The position numbers were made by a program, and so were the translations under genes. Positions 1 to 8,878 of a stretch of DNA of 64,000 nucleotides are shown piece by piece. Within the stretch, counting starts at the first letter, position 1; the number at the start of each line of letters is the position of its first letter. Under the pieces are notes generated by a model. The model did not search any database and was not told where the DNA came from. It worked only from the letters and a program-made list of their open reading frames with translations. The DNA is taken from assembly GCA_022508485.1 (NCBI GenBank), contig JAFLVD010000001.1, positions 1 to 64,000 on the forward strand. The letters are read 5' to 3'. Origin of the DNA: Clostridiales bacterium. GTDB lineage: Bacteria; Bacillota; Clostridia; Christensenellales; Pumilibacteraceae.

Positions 1-75
1 TGGAGCGGAAGACGAGATTCGAACCCGCGACCCTCACCTTGGCAAGGTGATGCTCTACCCCTGAGCCACTTCCGC
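1..75 (-). tRNA. tRNA-Gly (anticodon GCC)
   Basis: Read on the minus strand this folds as a complete 75-nt tRNA. The 7-bp acceptor stem pairs GCGGAAG (75-69) with CTTCCGC (11-5), the T-arm contains GGTTCGAATC, the anticodon loop reads CTTGCCAAG, giving anticodon GCC for glycine, and the 3' end is an encoded TCCA at 4-1. The window begins exactly at the CCA end, so any following tRNA gene or terminator lies outside it. Confidence 0.97.
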
Positions 76-113
76 ATAGATTGCTTAGCCGACTTAATTA
101 AATCAGCATAGTA

Positions 114-142
114 AATATAGCACTTAAACATTTTGTTGTCAA
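114..142 (-). promoter_or_regulatory. Promoter for tRNA-Gly
   Basis: On the minus strand a perfect TTGACA (142-137) is followed after 17 bases by TATATT (119-114). The start point would lie about 30 bases upstream of the mature tRNA 5' end, as expected for a precursor tRNA. It is divergent from the rpmF promoter. Confidence 0.85.
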
Positions 143-182
143 GCATTTTTTATTAAATTTAGCGTAATTAGCTTAAAAATGT

Positions 183-211
183 TTGACAATATTATTATTA
201 TGCGGTATAAT
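183..211 (+). promoter_or_regulatory. Promoter for rpmF
   Basis: TTGACA at 183-188, a 17-base spacer and TATAAT at 206-211 form a full-consensus housekeeping promoter. The predicted 5' UTR is about 20 bases and contains the ribosome binding site of rpmF. Confidence 0.9.
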
Positions 212-238
212 TCCTTTCGTAACATAAGGAGGTGGAGT

Positions 239-427
239 ATGGCTGTTCCCAAACATAAAACGTCTAAGCAGCGCACACATACGCGCGGTTCGCAGTGGAA
301 GTTGTCTGCACCCGCACTCGTCGAGTGCTCGCAGTGCCATTCTCTCATTCAGTTGCATCGCGTTTGCCCCAATTGCGGCTACTACGATTCGGAACTGAAA
401 ATCGAGAAGAAGCAAGGAAACGACTAA
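239..427 (+). CDS. rpmF: 50S ribosomal protein L32
   Basis: This 62-residue protein has the family's N-terminus MAVPKHKTSK and a zinc ribbon made of CSQC (around residues 32-35) and CPNC (around 44-47), so it is the cysteine-containing (zinc-binding) form of L32, a component of the large ribosomal subunit. The ATG at 239 is preceded by AAGGAGGTGG, a strong Shine-Dalgarno sequence; an in-frame extension upstream would run through the promoter and is rejected. It precedes plsX, as in many Firmicutes, but a hairpin with a T-rich tail separates the two. Confidence 0.97.
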   Translation: MAVPKHKTSKQRTHTRGSQWKLSAPALVECSQCHSLIQLHRVCPNCGYYDSELKIEKKQGND

Positions 428-442
428 AAGTTCAATCGAATT

Positions 443-477
443 TACCCCGCGTAAAATAAGCGGGGTATATTTGTATT
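443..477 (+). terminator. Terminator-like hairpin after rpmF
   Basis: An 8-bp perfect stem (TACCCCGC at 443-450, GCGGGGTA at 460-467) with a 9-base loop is followed by a T-rich but interrupted tail. It may only partly terminate, because plsX starts 34 bases later and no separate promoter is evident. Confidence 0.65.
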
Positions 478-500
478 TATAAGTTTTTTATAGAGGAATT

Positions 501-1526
501 ATGAAAAAAATCATCGTTGACGTTGAGGGATGCGATTTCCCCGAAAAAATGGTGGGCGGCTGTATCGACGCCGCCAAAGCGCACCCCGATTATACAATCG
601 TCGTGGTGGGCGGAAAGGATACCGTCGCTAAGGCTGCCGTCGGTCTTAATAATATAGAAACCGTCGAAACGACCGACGTCGTTACAAACTACGACGCGCC
701 GGCGCGCGTAATAAGACAAAAGCCCGATTCGTCGCTCGTTAAGGCGTTTACGATTTTAAACGAGGACGATGACGCGGTGGGCGTCGTAAGCGCAGGCAGC
801 ACCGGCGCAGTTCTTACATGCGCCACCCTTATGATAGGAAGGATTACTAAGGCGCTTCACCGTCCCGTGGTTACGTCGCTTATGCCGACAAAAATCGACG
901 GCAAGCTTGTGTGCATTGCGGACGCAGGTTCGACAATGGACGCGCTGCCCGAGTACATGGCGCAGTATGCGATTATGGGTTCGGTGTATATGCGTGCGGC
1001 GTTCGGTATCGAAAGTCCGCGCGTGGCGCTGCTTTCGGTAGGCACCGAGGAAAAGAAGGGCGACGAGCGCACGAAGGCCGCGCACGCGTTGCTTAAAGAT
1101 TTACCCATAAACTTTGTGGGCAACGTTGAGGCGCGCGACGCGCTTTCCGGCGAGTACGACGTTATAGTGTGCGACGGATTTTCGGGAAACGTGCTCGTCA
1201 AGTCGGTAGAGGGCACGGCAAAGTTTGTAATGACCAAGCTCAAAGAGGCGATAAAAAGCTCGGCTTCCGCAAAGCTCGGGTATCTTTTCATGAAAAAGGC
1301 GTTTAATTCCGTGCGCGAGGCTATGGACTATCACAGATACGACGGCGGCGCCTTCCTCGGCGTAAAGAAGCTCGTTTTAAAATCGCACGGGTCGAGCAAC
1401 GAGCTTTCGGTCAGAGTGTCCGTCGACAGAATAGTTTCGCTTTACGAAAATAAGGTTATCGACGGAATACGCGACGGTATCGCATCTACCGTCGAAAGCC
1501 GTGAAGAAACCGCAAACGAGGAATAA
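501..1526 (+). CDS. plsX: Phosphate acyltransferase PlsX
   Basis: PlsX converts acyl-ACP and phosphate to acyl-phosphate, the donor for PlsY in phosphatidic acid synthesis; it is a peripheral membrane enzyme. The 341-residue length is normal. Recognisable family motifs are SAGSTGA (97-103), GTEEKKGDE (181-189) and DGFSGN (215-220). The N-terminal signature, usually DAMGGD followed by a proline, is here DVEGCDFP, a clear deviation. The start ATG at 501 has GAGG upstream. The gene is followed by rnc with a 3-base gap; the acpP and fab genes often found between plsX and rnc are absent here. Confidence 0.93.
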   Translation: MKKIIVDVEGCDFPEKMVGGCIDAAKAHPDYTIVVVGGKDTVAKAAVGLNNIETVETTDVVTNYDAPARVIRQKPDSSLVKAFTILNEDDDAVGVVSAGSTGAVLTCATLMIGRITKALHRPVVTSLMPTKIDGKLVCIADAGSTMDALPEYMAQYAIMGSVYMRAAFGIESPRVALLSVGTEEKKGDERTKAAHALLKDLPINFVGNVEARDALSGEYDVIVCDGFSGNVLVKSVEGTAKFVMTKLKEAIKSSASAKLGYLFMKKAFNSVREAMDYHRYDGGAFLGVKKLVLKSHGSSNELSVRVSVDRIVSLYENKVIDGIRDGIASTVESREETANEE

Positions 1527-1529
1527 TAG

Positions 1530-2168
1530 GTGAAAAAAGGTTGCCGCGCAGTATGCGAAAAGGCGTTGGGTTACACCTTTTCGGACGAGAGACTTCTTTC
1601 TGCCGCGTTTACTCACTCGTCGTACGTTAACGAACACGGCGGCGAGTCAAACGAACGCCTTGAGTTTTTGGGAGACTGCGTTCTTAATTTTATAGTAGGC
1701 GTAAGGCTTTACGGCGAGGATAGCTCGGCGGCGGAAGGCTCGCTTTCTTCGCGCCGCGCGTCCCTTGTGTCGCGCGCTCCGCTGTCGAGGATTGTCGATT
1801 CGCTCGGCGTTATGGATATGCTCGAAGTGGGTGCCGGCGTAAATAAATCCGATTTTTCGGTCAAGGCAAGATCCGATCTTTACGAGGCGATTATAGGCGC
1901 TATTTATCTCGACGGAGGGCTTTCCGCATGTGAAAGCTTTCTCGACAGGACGTTTTTCGGATTTGTCGAGCCTGAGCGCGATTATAAAACCGAGCTTCAG
2001 GATTACGCCGTTAAGCGCGGCATAGACGCCGTATACGAAACGGCGCAGGACGGCTGCGGTTTTACATGCACGGTAAGCGTCGGCGAGAGCAAATTTACCG
2101 GCTCGTCAAAAACCAAGCACGGCGCGCAAATCGCCGCGGCGAAGTGCGCGATAGAGAGCTTAACTTAG
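1530..2168 (+). CDS. rnc: Ribonuclease III
   Basis: RNase III cuts double-stranded RNA, including rRNA precursors. The 212-residue protein has the signature NERLEFLGD near residues 41-49, with the metal-binding acidic residues, a second acidic helix DLYEAIIGAIYLDGG, and a C-terminal double-stranded RNA binding domain from about 150 ending in the SSKTKHGAQIAA-type helix. The start is GTG, 3 bases after the plsX stop, with GAGGAA upstream. The spacing suggests translation coupled to plsX. Confidence 0.95.
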   Translation: MKKGCRAVCEKALGYTFSDERLLSAAFTHSSYVNEHGGESNERLEFLGDCVLNFIVGVRLYGEDSSAAEGSLSSRRASLVSRAPLSRIVDSLGVMDMLEVGAGVNKSDFSVKARSDLYEAIIGAIYLDGGLSACESFLDRTFFGFVEPERDYKTELQDYAVKRGIDAVYETAQDGCGFTCTVSVGESKFTGSSKTKHGAQIAAAKCAIESLT

Positions 2169-2221
2169 CTTCGTGTTTTTTCGCTAATTCGGTCGAATTT
2201 GTCCGCTACATACAAAATCGA

Positions 2222-2250
2222 TTGATTTTTTATTTTACAGGTGATATAAT
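2222..2250 (+). promoter_or_regulatory. Promoter for smc
   Basis: TTGATT at 2222-2227, 17 bases, then TATAAT at 2245-2250 with an upstream TGA, forming an extended -10 (TGATATAAT). The predicted 5' UTR is about 40 bases and ends in AGGAAG before the TTG start of smc. Confidence 0.85.
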
Positions 2251-2297
2251 ACATAGGTTGTAAAAAATATTCTTAACACGGCAATAGGAAGCATACA

Positions 2298-5200
2298 TTG
2301 AAGTTTAAAAAGCTATCCCTAATCGGATTTAAATCCTTCGCCAACAAGCTCGAAATAAGATTCGGCGAGGGCATAACCGGTATCGTCGGCCCCAACGGTT
2401 GCGGAAAGAGCAACGTTGCGGACGCCGTGCGTTGGGTACTCGGCGAGCAATCGTCGAAGCTTTTGCGTGGAACGAATATGCAGGACGTTATATTCAGCGG
2501 CACCAAAAAACGCAAGTCGTTATCCTATGCCGAGGTTTCGTTAACCTTTGACAACTCGGGAAGATCGCTTTTCCCGTCGTACACGTTTGAGGAAGTCGTC
2601 ATTACCCGTAAGCTGTTCCGTTCGGGTGAAAGCGAGTATTACATAAACGGCTCGGAATGCAGACTGCGCGATATAGGCGAGCTTCTTCGCGACGGCGGTT
2701 TTGCGCGCGAGGGTTACACTATTATCGGTCAGGGCCGAGTTACCGAGCTTATCAATTCCAAGCCGGAGGATCGCCGCGCCATATTCGAAGAAGCGGCCGG
2801 CATCGCCAAATACAAGTTCAAAAAGATAGAGGCGGAAAGAAAGAACGAGCGCACTCGCGCCAACCTCGATCGCATTAACGACGCTATGGAAGGCGACGCG
2901 CAGCGGCTGGGGCCTTTAACTAAGCAGGCGGAAAAGGCGCGCCAATACTTCGACTTAAAGGAAAAGCTCAAGTATCACGAGATAAACTACTACATTCATA
3001 ACTACGAGTCGTTTGCAGACGTTAAGGAAAAGCTTTCTCTCGTCGTCGCCGACTACGACGCGCAGATAAAGGCGAAGCAGGCCGAGTACGAACAAGCTAC
3101 GCAGGCATACAATACGGCGCAAGGAAAGCTAATGTCCATCGACTCGGACATCGAGGCGCTTCACGCCGAAATGCTGTCGTTGAGCGTAGACAAGGAAAAG
3201 CTGACCGGTAAAATCGGAGTACTCACTCTTCAAATCCAAAACATCGGCAAGGAAAACGAAACGCTTATCGCCTCTAACGCTACGCTCGGCCAAAACTACA
3301 ACGAGCTTACGCGAGCGGCGGACGCCAAGCAGGCAGAGCTCGACAAAAAGACGCAAGAGCTTAAAGAGGCCAAGCAGGCGTACGAAAAGCTTAACGAGCA
3401 GTATGCCGCGCTCGTCGACAGTGTAACGAAAGAGGAAGAAAAAATCGAGTCCGCTCGCCGCGCGCTGATGGACGCAATGGAAAGAAAGGCGGCGGTCAAT
3501 CTGAGTATAGGCGAGCTTACCGCAGAGCGTGCGAGCGTAACCGAGCATATTGAATCGCTTTCCGCGCGCGTTGCGCACTATTCCGAGCAGATCGCTTCTA
3601 ACGAGGTCGAGATTAACGAGGCGAACGAAGTTCTGTCGTCGCTTGCCTCCGACAAGGCGAAGCTTATCGACGAAAAGACCGCCAAATCCGAACGCAGCGT
3701 ACAATGCGCCGAAGAGCTTAAAACCGCTGTCGAGGACTTTGAGGAAACAAAACGCCTTCTTTCGGTCGAGGTACAGAAAAAGTCCATGCTTAACGACATG
3801 GTTGTCGCTATGGAAGGGTATGCCGTGCCGGTAAGAAAGCTTCTTGCCGACGCCAAAACAAACCCCAAGATTGCGGCGGCGGTCATGGGCGTTGTCGGTA
3901 GGATTATCAAGGTTAAGGACGGTTTCGAGACCGCGCTCGAAACGGCGCTCGGCTCTGCCGTCAGCAATATCGTTACAAAAGACGAGGACGACGCCAAGTT
4001 CCTCGTGGACGTTCTAAAAACCAACCGTTACGGCAGGGCGACGTTCCTTCCCGTTACGAGCTTTAAACCGCGCGAGATAGAATCGCAGTATTTGCCGCTA
4101 TTATCGAGACCGGGGTGCTTCGGCGTTGCGACCGACGCGGTTACGGTCGATCCGGCGTTCGATTCTGTTATCAGCGGACTTCTCGGCAGCACCGTAATCG
4201 TCGACAATATGGAAACGGCGATTGCGCTTGCAAGGTCGAGCGGCTACGCCTTCCGTATTGTTACGCTCGACGGCGACATGGTGTATCCGCAAGGCTCTAT
4301 TACGGGCGGCAGCAAAAAGGCGGACATGCAAAACGTATTCTCGCACGAGCGCGAGCTTAACGAGACGGCGGAAAAGGTGGAAAAGCTAAAACGCAGTCTC
4401 GACGAGATAAAAGCAAAGCGCGACTCGCTCACCGCCGAAAACGACTCGCTTTTAAAGAGCATTAAAGCGCTTACCGAGGATATTCACGAATACGAGCTTT
4501 TCGAAGCGCAAAAAACCGCAGAGCGCACGCGCCTCGACGCAGAGCGCGACGGGCTTAATAAGGCGCTGTCCGACGACAAGGCCGCTCTCGACGCATTCCA
4601 TGCTCGGCTTGAATCGCTTAACGCGGATATCGACGCGGTATCGCGCACTCAAGACGAGCTGGAAACGGGCAAGCGGTCGGAGGAAGAACAGAAAAAGCAG
4701 CGCGACTTCGAACAAATGCGCTCGGACCGCGACAAGTGCCGCGAACAGCTTTCCGCCAAAAACCTCGAGCTTGTTACGCTTGAAAAGGACTGCGAAACGC
4801 TTAAAACCGAGATTGCTCGGCTAAAATCCGAGGCGGTTGCTACCGCGCAAAGCATAGAAAACAACGATATGGCGATACTCGGCAACAACCGCATTATGCA
4901 AGAGCGCAATGCCGAGCTTAGAGCGTTATCCGAAAGCGGCGGCGACGGCGCCGACTCGAGGCGCAAGGAGATTGCGGACAAGCTGGACGGACTCGCTAAA
5001 TACAAGGCCGACCTTAATAACACCGTCGTCGAAAGCAACAGAACGATGGTAGATTGCGCCGACGCAATTACTCATCTTACCGAAGCAAAGCACGAGCAAG
5101 AGCTTCAGTTAACGCGAGTCGATTCCGACATGGAAGCCATGCAGCAGCGCATTACCGAGGAATACGAGCTTGATTACACGCAGTGCCTGGAATTTAAAGA

Positions 5201-5903
5201 CGAAGGCTACGATGCCGAAGCCGGCGCAATCGAGATAGCCAAGCTTCGCCGCAGAATAGTAAACCTCGGCAGCATAAACGAAACGGCGATAGAGGAATCA
5301 CAGGATCTGCTTCAAAAGTACCACGAAAAAGAGCTTCAACGCGACGACCTCGAAAAGAGCCTTGCCGACCAACAGCTTATAATAAACGAAATGTCGGCGA
5401 GAATGCAGCACGACTTTGACGAGTGCTTCGAAAAAATCCGCACCAACTTCCGCGAAATCTTTGCCGAGCTGTTTAACGGAGGTACCGCAGATCTCGAGCT
5501 TACCGAAGGCGACGATCCGCTCTCGCGCGGCGTAGAGATAAAGGCACAGCCCCCGTCTAAAAACCTTCAATCTATTACGCTTCTGTCGGGCGGAGAAAAA
5601 ACGCTTACCGCAATTGCGATACTGTTTTCCATTCTCAAGCTTCGTCCTATGCCGTTCTGTCTCCTCGACGAGATAGAAGCGGCGCTCGACGACGCCAATG
5701 TCGGAAGGTTCGCGCAGTATCTTAAAAACTTTTCAAAGAGCACGCAGTTTATAGTTATCACGCACAGAAAGCCTACTATGGAACAAGCCGACTGTCTGTA
5801 CGGCGTTACCATGCAGGAAGAGGGCGTATCTTCCATCGTCTCCGTCAAGCTGACCGACGCCGTTAAGGACGCGGTGTCCGTGCCTGCCGAGGACTACGAT
5901 TAG
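2298..5903 (+). CDS. smc: Chromosome segregation protein SMC
   Basis: This is the ATPase of the SMC-ScpAB condensin, which organises and segregates the chromosome. The 1201-residue protein has the standard layout: Walker A GPNGCGKS (31-38), a first long coiled coil, a hinge around 520-670 ending near GGSKK, a second coiled coil, the ABC signature LLSGGEKTLTA near 1095 and Walker B CLLDEIEAALDD near 1120. The start is TTG with AGGAAG 8 bases upstream. ftsY follows 14 bases later, so the two are probably cotranscribed. scpA and scpB are not in the window. Confidence 0.97.
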   Translation: MKFKKLSLIGFKSFANKLEIRFGEGITGIVGPNGCGKSNVADAVRWVLGEQSSKLLRGTNMQDVIFSGTKKRKSLSYAEVSLTFDNSGRSLFPSYTFEEVVITRKLFRSGESEYYINGSECRLRDIGELLRDGGFAREGYTIIGQGRVTELINSKPEDRRAIFEEAAGIAKYKFKKIEAERKNERTRANLDRINDAMEGDAQRLGPLTKQAEKARQYFDLKEKLKYHEINYYIHNYESFADVKEKLSLVVADYDAQIKAKQAEYEQATQAYNTAQGKLMSIDSDIEALHAEMLSLSVDKEKLTGKIGVLTLQIQNIGKENETLIASNATLGQNYNELTRAADAKQAELDKKTQELKEAKQAYEKLNEQYAALVDSVTKEEEKIESARRALMDAMERKAAVNLSIGELTAERASVTEHIESLSARVAHYSEQIASNEVEINEANEVLSSLASDKAKLIDEKTAKSERSVQCAEELKTAVEDFEETKRLLSVEVQKKSMLNDMVVAMEGYAVPVRKLLADAKTNPKIAAAVMGVVGRIIKVKDGFETALETALGSAVSNIVTKDEDDAKFLVDVLKTNRYGRATFLPVTSFKPREIESQYLPLLSRPGCFGVATDAVTVDPAFDSVISGLLGSTVIVDNMETAIALARSSGYAFRIVTLDGDMVYPQGSITGGSKKADMQNVFSHERELNETAEKVEKLKRSLDEIKAKRDSLTAENDSLLKSIKALTEDIHEYELFEAQKTAERTRLDAERDGLNKALSDDKAALDAFHARLESLNADIDAVSRTQDELETGKRSEEEQKKQRDFEQMRSDRDKCREQLSAKNLELVTLEKDCETLKTEIARLKSEAVATAQSIENNDMAILGNNRIMQERNAELRALSESGGDGADSRRKEIADKLDGLAKYKADLNNTVVESNRTMVDCADAITHLTEAKHEQELQLTRVDSDMEAMQQRITEEYELDYTQCLEFKDEGYDAEAGAIEIAKLRRRIVNLGSINETAIEESQDLLQKYHEKELQRDDLEKSLADQQLIINEMSARMQHDFDECFEKIRTNFREIFAELFNGGTADLELTEGDDPLSRGVEIKAQPPSKNLQSITLLSGGEKTLTAIAILFSILKLRPMPFCLLDEIEAALDDANVGRFAQYLKNFSKSTQFIVITHRKPTMEQADCLYGVTMQEEGVSSIVSVKLTDAVKDAVSVPAEDYD

Positions 5904-5917
5904 ATTAAGAGGTCGAA

Positions 5918-6826
5918 ATGGGACTTTTCGCTAAAATAAAAGAAGGACTCAAAAAAACAAAAGAGGCAATCGCCTATAAGCTTAACAAGCTGTTTACGGG
6001 CGGCGTGCTTACCGACGAGTTTTACGACGAGCTTGAGGAAATCCTTATAACGTCCGATATCGGCGCGGAAACGGTCGATACGCTTATGGACAGACTTAAA
6101 AAAGCGATCGACAAAGAGCACGTCCGCGATACAAATAGGGTGCGCGAGCTTTTAAAGGAAATCCTCGTCGATCTTCTCGAGGAAAACGAGCTTCCCGAAT
6201 ATTCGTATCCGCTTGTAATTATGCTTTCGGGCGTAAACGGCGTAGGCAAAACGACGGCGGTCGGCAAGCTTGCCAAAAAGTTCAAAAAACAGGGTAAAAC
6301 GGTTACAATCGCCGCGGCGGACACGTTTAGGGCGGCGGCTTCCGACCAGCTTACCGTATGGGCGGAACGTGCCGGCGTAAGAATTATCAAGCATTCCGAG
6401 GGCGCGGACCCTGCCGCGGTCGTTTTCGACGCCGCGCAAAGCCTGAAAAGCAAAAGCAAGGGCGGCGACGTACTTCTTATCGACACCGCCGGCAGACTTC
6501 ACAACAAAAAGAACCTCATGGAAGAGCTTAAAAAAATCGCAAGAGTTGTCTCGCGCGAGCTTCCCGACGCAATGGTTCTAAACTATATCGTATTGGACGC
6601 CACGACCGGACAAAACGCAATCGCCCAGGTCGACGTATTTAACGAAGCAATCGACATCGACGGAATTATTCTTACCAAGCTCGACGGCACGGCAAAGGGC
6701 GGCGTGGTGCTCGCAATCGCCGGGGAACTGTCCGTTCCCGTCGTGTACGTGGGCATCGGCGAGGGTATAGACGACCTCGAGGACTTCGACGCAAAAGCGT
6801 TCGTCAACGGAATTATGGACGAATAA
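5918..6826 (+). CDS. ftsY: Signal recognition particle receptor FtsY
   Basis: FtsY is the membrane-associated SRP receptor GTPase that receives ribosome-SRP complexes. The 302-residue protein consists essentially of the NG domain: the N four-helix bundle, then G1 GVNGVGKTT (about 105), DTAGRLHNKKNLM (about 188) and TKLDGTAKGG (about 252). The long acidic A domain of proteobacterial FtsY is missing, which is normal for Firmicutes. Its start at 5918 has an AAGAGG ribosome binding site. A terminator follows. Confidence 0.96.
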   Translation: MGLFAKIKEGLKKTKEAIAYKLNKLFTGGVLTDEFYDELEEILITSDIGAETVDTLMDRLKKAIDKEHVRDTNRVRELLKEILVDLLEENELPEYSYPLVIMLSGVNGVGKTTAVGKLAKKFKKQGKTVTIAAADTFRAAASDQLTVWAERAGVRIIKHSEGADPAAVVFDAAQSLKSKSKGGDVLLIDTAGRLHNKKNLMEELKKIARVVSRELPDAMVLNYIVLDATTGQNAIAQVDVFNEAIDIDGIILTKLDGTAKGGVVLAIAGELSVPVVYVGIGEGIDDLEDFDAKAFVNGIMDE

Positions 6827-6852
6827 GCGGCGTTTATAATAGTAATTTACAT

Positions 6853-6894
6853 AAGTCCACTGACATTGAAAGAAAAGTATAGTGGACTTTTTTT
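6853..6894 (+). terminator. Terminator after ftsY
   Basis: A 9-bp perfect stem (AAGTCCACT at 6853-6861, AGTGGACTT at 6881-6889) with a 19-base loop is followed by a run of seven T. It ends the rnc-smc-ftsY transcript. Confidence 0.85.
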
Positions 6895-6904
6895 ATTATA
6901 CGGT

Positions 6905-7020
6905 TATCGCCCGGATTTTTCCGTTTCGCTCGCTGTTGCTCGCTTCGGTCGAAATGACGGATGAATGTTTTTATGTCGTTTTATCATCATTTCGAGCGCA
7001 GTCGAGTAATTCGGCCGCCG
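6905..7020. repeat. Head-to-head copies of a CATTTCGA-type intergenic repeat
   Basis: The 334-base gap between ftsY and ylxM holds two related units in opposite orientation. Read on the minus strand, one unit begins GTCATTTCGACCGAAGCGAG (6957 downward); the other reads ATCATTTCGAGCGCAGTCGAG on the plus strand (6986 onward). Their inner ends, CGAAATGA (6950-6957) and TCATTTCG (6987-6994), are perfectly complementary. Such units are a common kind of dispersed noncoding repeat in bacterial genomes; no coding potential is seen. The rest of the gap is AT-rich and leads into the ylxM promoter. Confidence 0.6.
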
Positions 7021-7088
7021 AAGTCGCCGCACTCAGCTTTGATAATAAAAATTATGATTAAATATTTTAATTACTTTCTAAAAAACAC

Positions 7089-7117
7089 TTGCAAATATAA
7101 AAAGATTGTTATATAAT
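7089..7117 (+). promoter_or_regulatory. Promoter for ylxM-ffh operon
   Basis: TTGCAA at 7089-7094, a 17-base spacer and TATAAT at 7112-7117. The predicted start point (about 7124) falls inside the inverted repeat at 7119-7150. Confidence 0.85.
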
Positions 7118-7118
7118 A

Positions 7119-7150
7119 CGAGGTGTAAAGCAAATTTACTTTACACCTCG
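7119..7150. repeat. 12-bp inverted repeat at the ylxM transcription start
   Basis: CGAGGTGTAAAG (7119-7130) and CTTTACACCTCG (7139-7150) are perfect complements around the 8-base loop CAAATTTA. The element starts two bases after the -10 box, so it could be an operator, or, in RNA, a hairpin at the very 5' end of the ylxM-ffh message. It has no T tract and is not an intrinsic terminator. Confidence 0.75.
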
Positions 7151-7160
7151 TTTGTTTATT

Positions 7161-7481
7161 ATGAGCAAGGATTTGTCCGTAAGCAGGCTGTGCGACGTGT
7201 ACGGGTCGCTACTGACCGATCACAAAAGGGAAATTGTCAGAGAGTATTACGACGACGATCTTTCCTTAACGGAGATAGCCGAAAATCACGGTATCACGCG
7301 TCAGGCGGCGCTTTGCTCTATAAAACAGGCGGAAAAGCAGTTAAGAGATTACGAGAGCAAGCTCGGGTTTTTACAAAAGACCGATTTGATTACGCGCGAG
7401 CTTGACGAGCTTACCGAAATTGTCGACGGAGATATCGAGTCGGTAAAAAGCAAAATCGAAAAAATAATAAGCGAACTGTAA
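7161..7481 (+). CDS. ylxM: YlxM/p13-like helix-turn-helix protein
   Basis: YlxM is a small protein almost always encoded just before ffh and thought to be linked to the SRP. The 106-residue protein shows a sigma-factor region 4-like helix-turn-helix with LSLTEIAENHGITRQAAL at roughly residues 34-51, and a C-terminal coiled segment. The ATG at 7161 is preferred over an in-frame TTG three codons upstream. Neither has a clear Shine-Dalgarno sequence: only the hairpin arm and TTTGTTTATT precede it. ffh starts 12 bases after its stop. Confidence 0.85.
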   Translation: MSKDLSVSRLCDVYGSLLTDHKREIVREYYDDDLSLTEIAENHGITRQAALCSIKQAEKQLRDYESKLGFLQKTDLITRELDELTEIVDGDIESVKSKIEKIISEL

Positions 7482-7493
7482 AAAGAGGCGGAT

Positions 7494-8837
7494 ATGGGAT
7501 TATTTTCTTCTCTTGCGGAAAAGTTAAGCAACGTGTTTTCCAAAATAACGTCGCGCGGTAAGCTTACCGAGGGCGACATTAAGCAGTCCATGCGCGAGAT
7601 TCGCATTGCGCTTCTCGAGGCGGACGTTAACTATGCCGTCGTCAAGGATTTCGTGGCGCGCGTTTCGGAAAAGGCTGTCGGCGAGGCGGTGTTAAAGTCG
7701 CTCACGCCCGGCCAGCAGGTTGTTAAAATCGTAAACGACGAGCTTATCGCGCTCATGGGTTCAAGCGCGAGTAAGCTCGAGGTTGCCGCAAAGCCGCCAA
7801 CGGTTATACTCATGTGCGGACTTCAAGGCGCCGGTAAAACCACGTTCTGCGGAAAGCTCGGTTCGTACCTTGTCAAGCAGGGTAAAAAACCCATGTTTGC
7901 GGCGTGCGACGTATATAGACCGGCGGCTATCAACCAGCTTCAAGTTGTCGGTAAAAAGGTCAATATCCCCGTGTTCGAGCAAGGCACCGGAAACCCGGTA
8001 AAGATTGCGGTCGCCGCAGTAAAAGAGGCGGAACGGCTCGGCTACGACACCGTTATTATCGATACCGCCGGTCGTCTGCATATAAACGAACAGCTGATGA
8101 CCGAGCTTAAAGAGATTAAAAAGAACACTTCGCCCACCGAAATTCTTCTTACAGTCGACGCGATGACCGGTCAGGACGCGGTTAATGTCGCCAAAACGTT
8201 TAACGACGAGCTTGACATTACGGGCGTAATACTAACTAAGCTCGACGGCGACACGAGAGGGGGCGCGGCGCTTTCCATTCGCTACGTTACCGGCAAGCCC
8301 ATTAAGTTTTGCGGCACCGGCGAAAAACCGACCGATATCGAACAGTTCTATCCCGACAGAATGGCTTCGCGTATCCTCGGCATGGGCGACGTCCTCACCT
8401 TAATCGAAAAGGCGCAGGAAGCCGTAACCGAAGAGGATATGCGCAAAATGGAAAAGCGTATGCGCGAAAACAAGTTCACACTCGAGGACTTTTTAACGCA
8501 GTTTAAGCAGCTTTCCAAAATGGGCGACATAAACGACGTAGTGGCTATGATCCCCGGTATGAGTAAAGCCAACGTCGACGCAAAAGCGGTGGACGAGCGG
8601 ATTAACAAGTATAAATCCATTATCCTCTCGATGACGCCGCAAGAGCGAAATCACCCCGAAATTATTAAATCGTCTCGCCGTAAGCGCATAGCCAAAGGCA
8701 GTGGAACGACCGTTCAGGAGGTTAACGCTCTATTAAAGCAGTACGAGCAGACCAAAGAGATGATAAAGGTGGCAAACACCGGCAAAATGCCCACAATGCC
8801 GCAAAAGGTAATTCGTCAAAAACGCCGTTTCAGATAA
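7494..8837 (+). CDS. ffh: Signal recognition particle protein Ffh
   Basis: Ffh is the GTPase protein subunit of the SRP, which binds SRP RNA and signal sequences and docks on FtsY. The 447 residues comprise the NG domain, with G1 GLQGAGKTT (about 109), [13 protein letters not shown] (about 189) and [10 protein letters not shown] (about 247), and a methionine-rich M domain from about 295 with the RNA-binding segment [12 protein letters not shown] near 390. AAAGAGGCGG provides the ribosome binding site. Together with ftsY it gives the complete SRP protein pathway; no SRP RNA gene was found in the window. Confidence 0.97.
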   Translation: MGLFSSLAEKLSNVFSKITSRGKLTEGDIKQSMREIRIALLEADVNYAVVKDFVARVSEKAVGEAVLKSLTPGQQVVKIVNDELIALMGSSASKLEVAAKPPTVILMCGLQGAGKTTFCGKLGSYLVKQGKKPMFAACDVYRPAAINQLQVVGKKVNIPVFEQGTGNPVKIAVAAVKEAERLGYDTVIIDTAGRLHINEQLMTELKEIKKNTSPTEILLTVDAMTGQDAVNVAKTFNDELDITGVILTKLDGDTRGGAALSIRYVTGKPIKFCGTGEKPTDIEQFYPDRMASRILGMGDVLTLIEKAQEAVTEEDMRKMEKRMRENKFTLEDFLTQFKQLSKMGDINDVVAMIPGMSKANVDAKAVDERINKYKSIILSMTPQERNHPEIIKSSRRKRIAKGSGTTVQEVNALLKQYEQTKEMIKVANTGKMPTMPQKVIRQKRRFR

Positions 8838-8878
8838 ACGGCAATAAAATAAATAAACTTTTTTCAAGGAGAAAAATC

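Noticed and set aside
7026..7118. SRP RNA (ffs) gene next to ylxM-ffh
   Set aside because: No GGAA-tetraloop helix 8 or other SRP RNA features were seen in the AT-rich gap.
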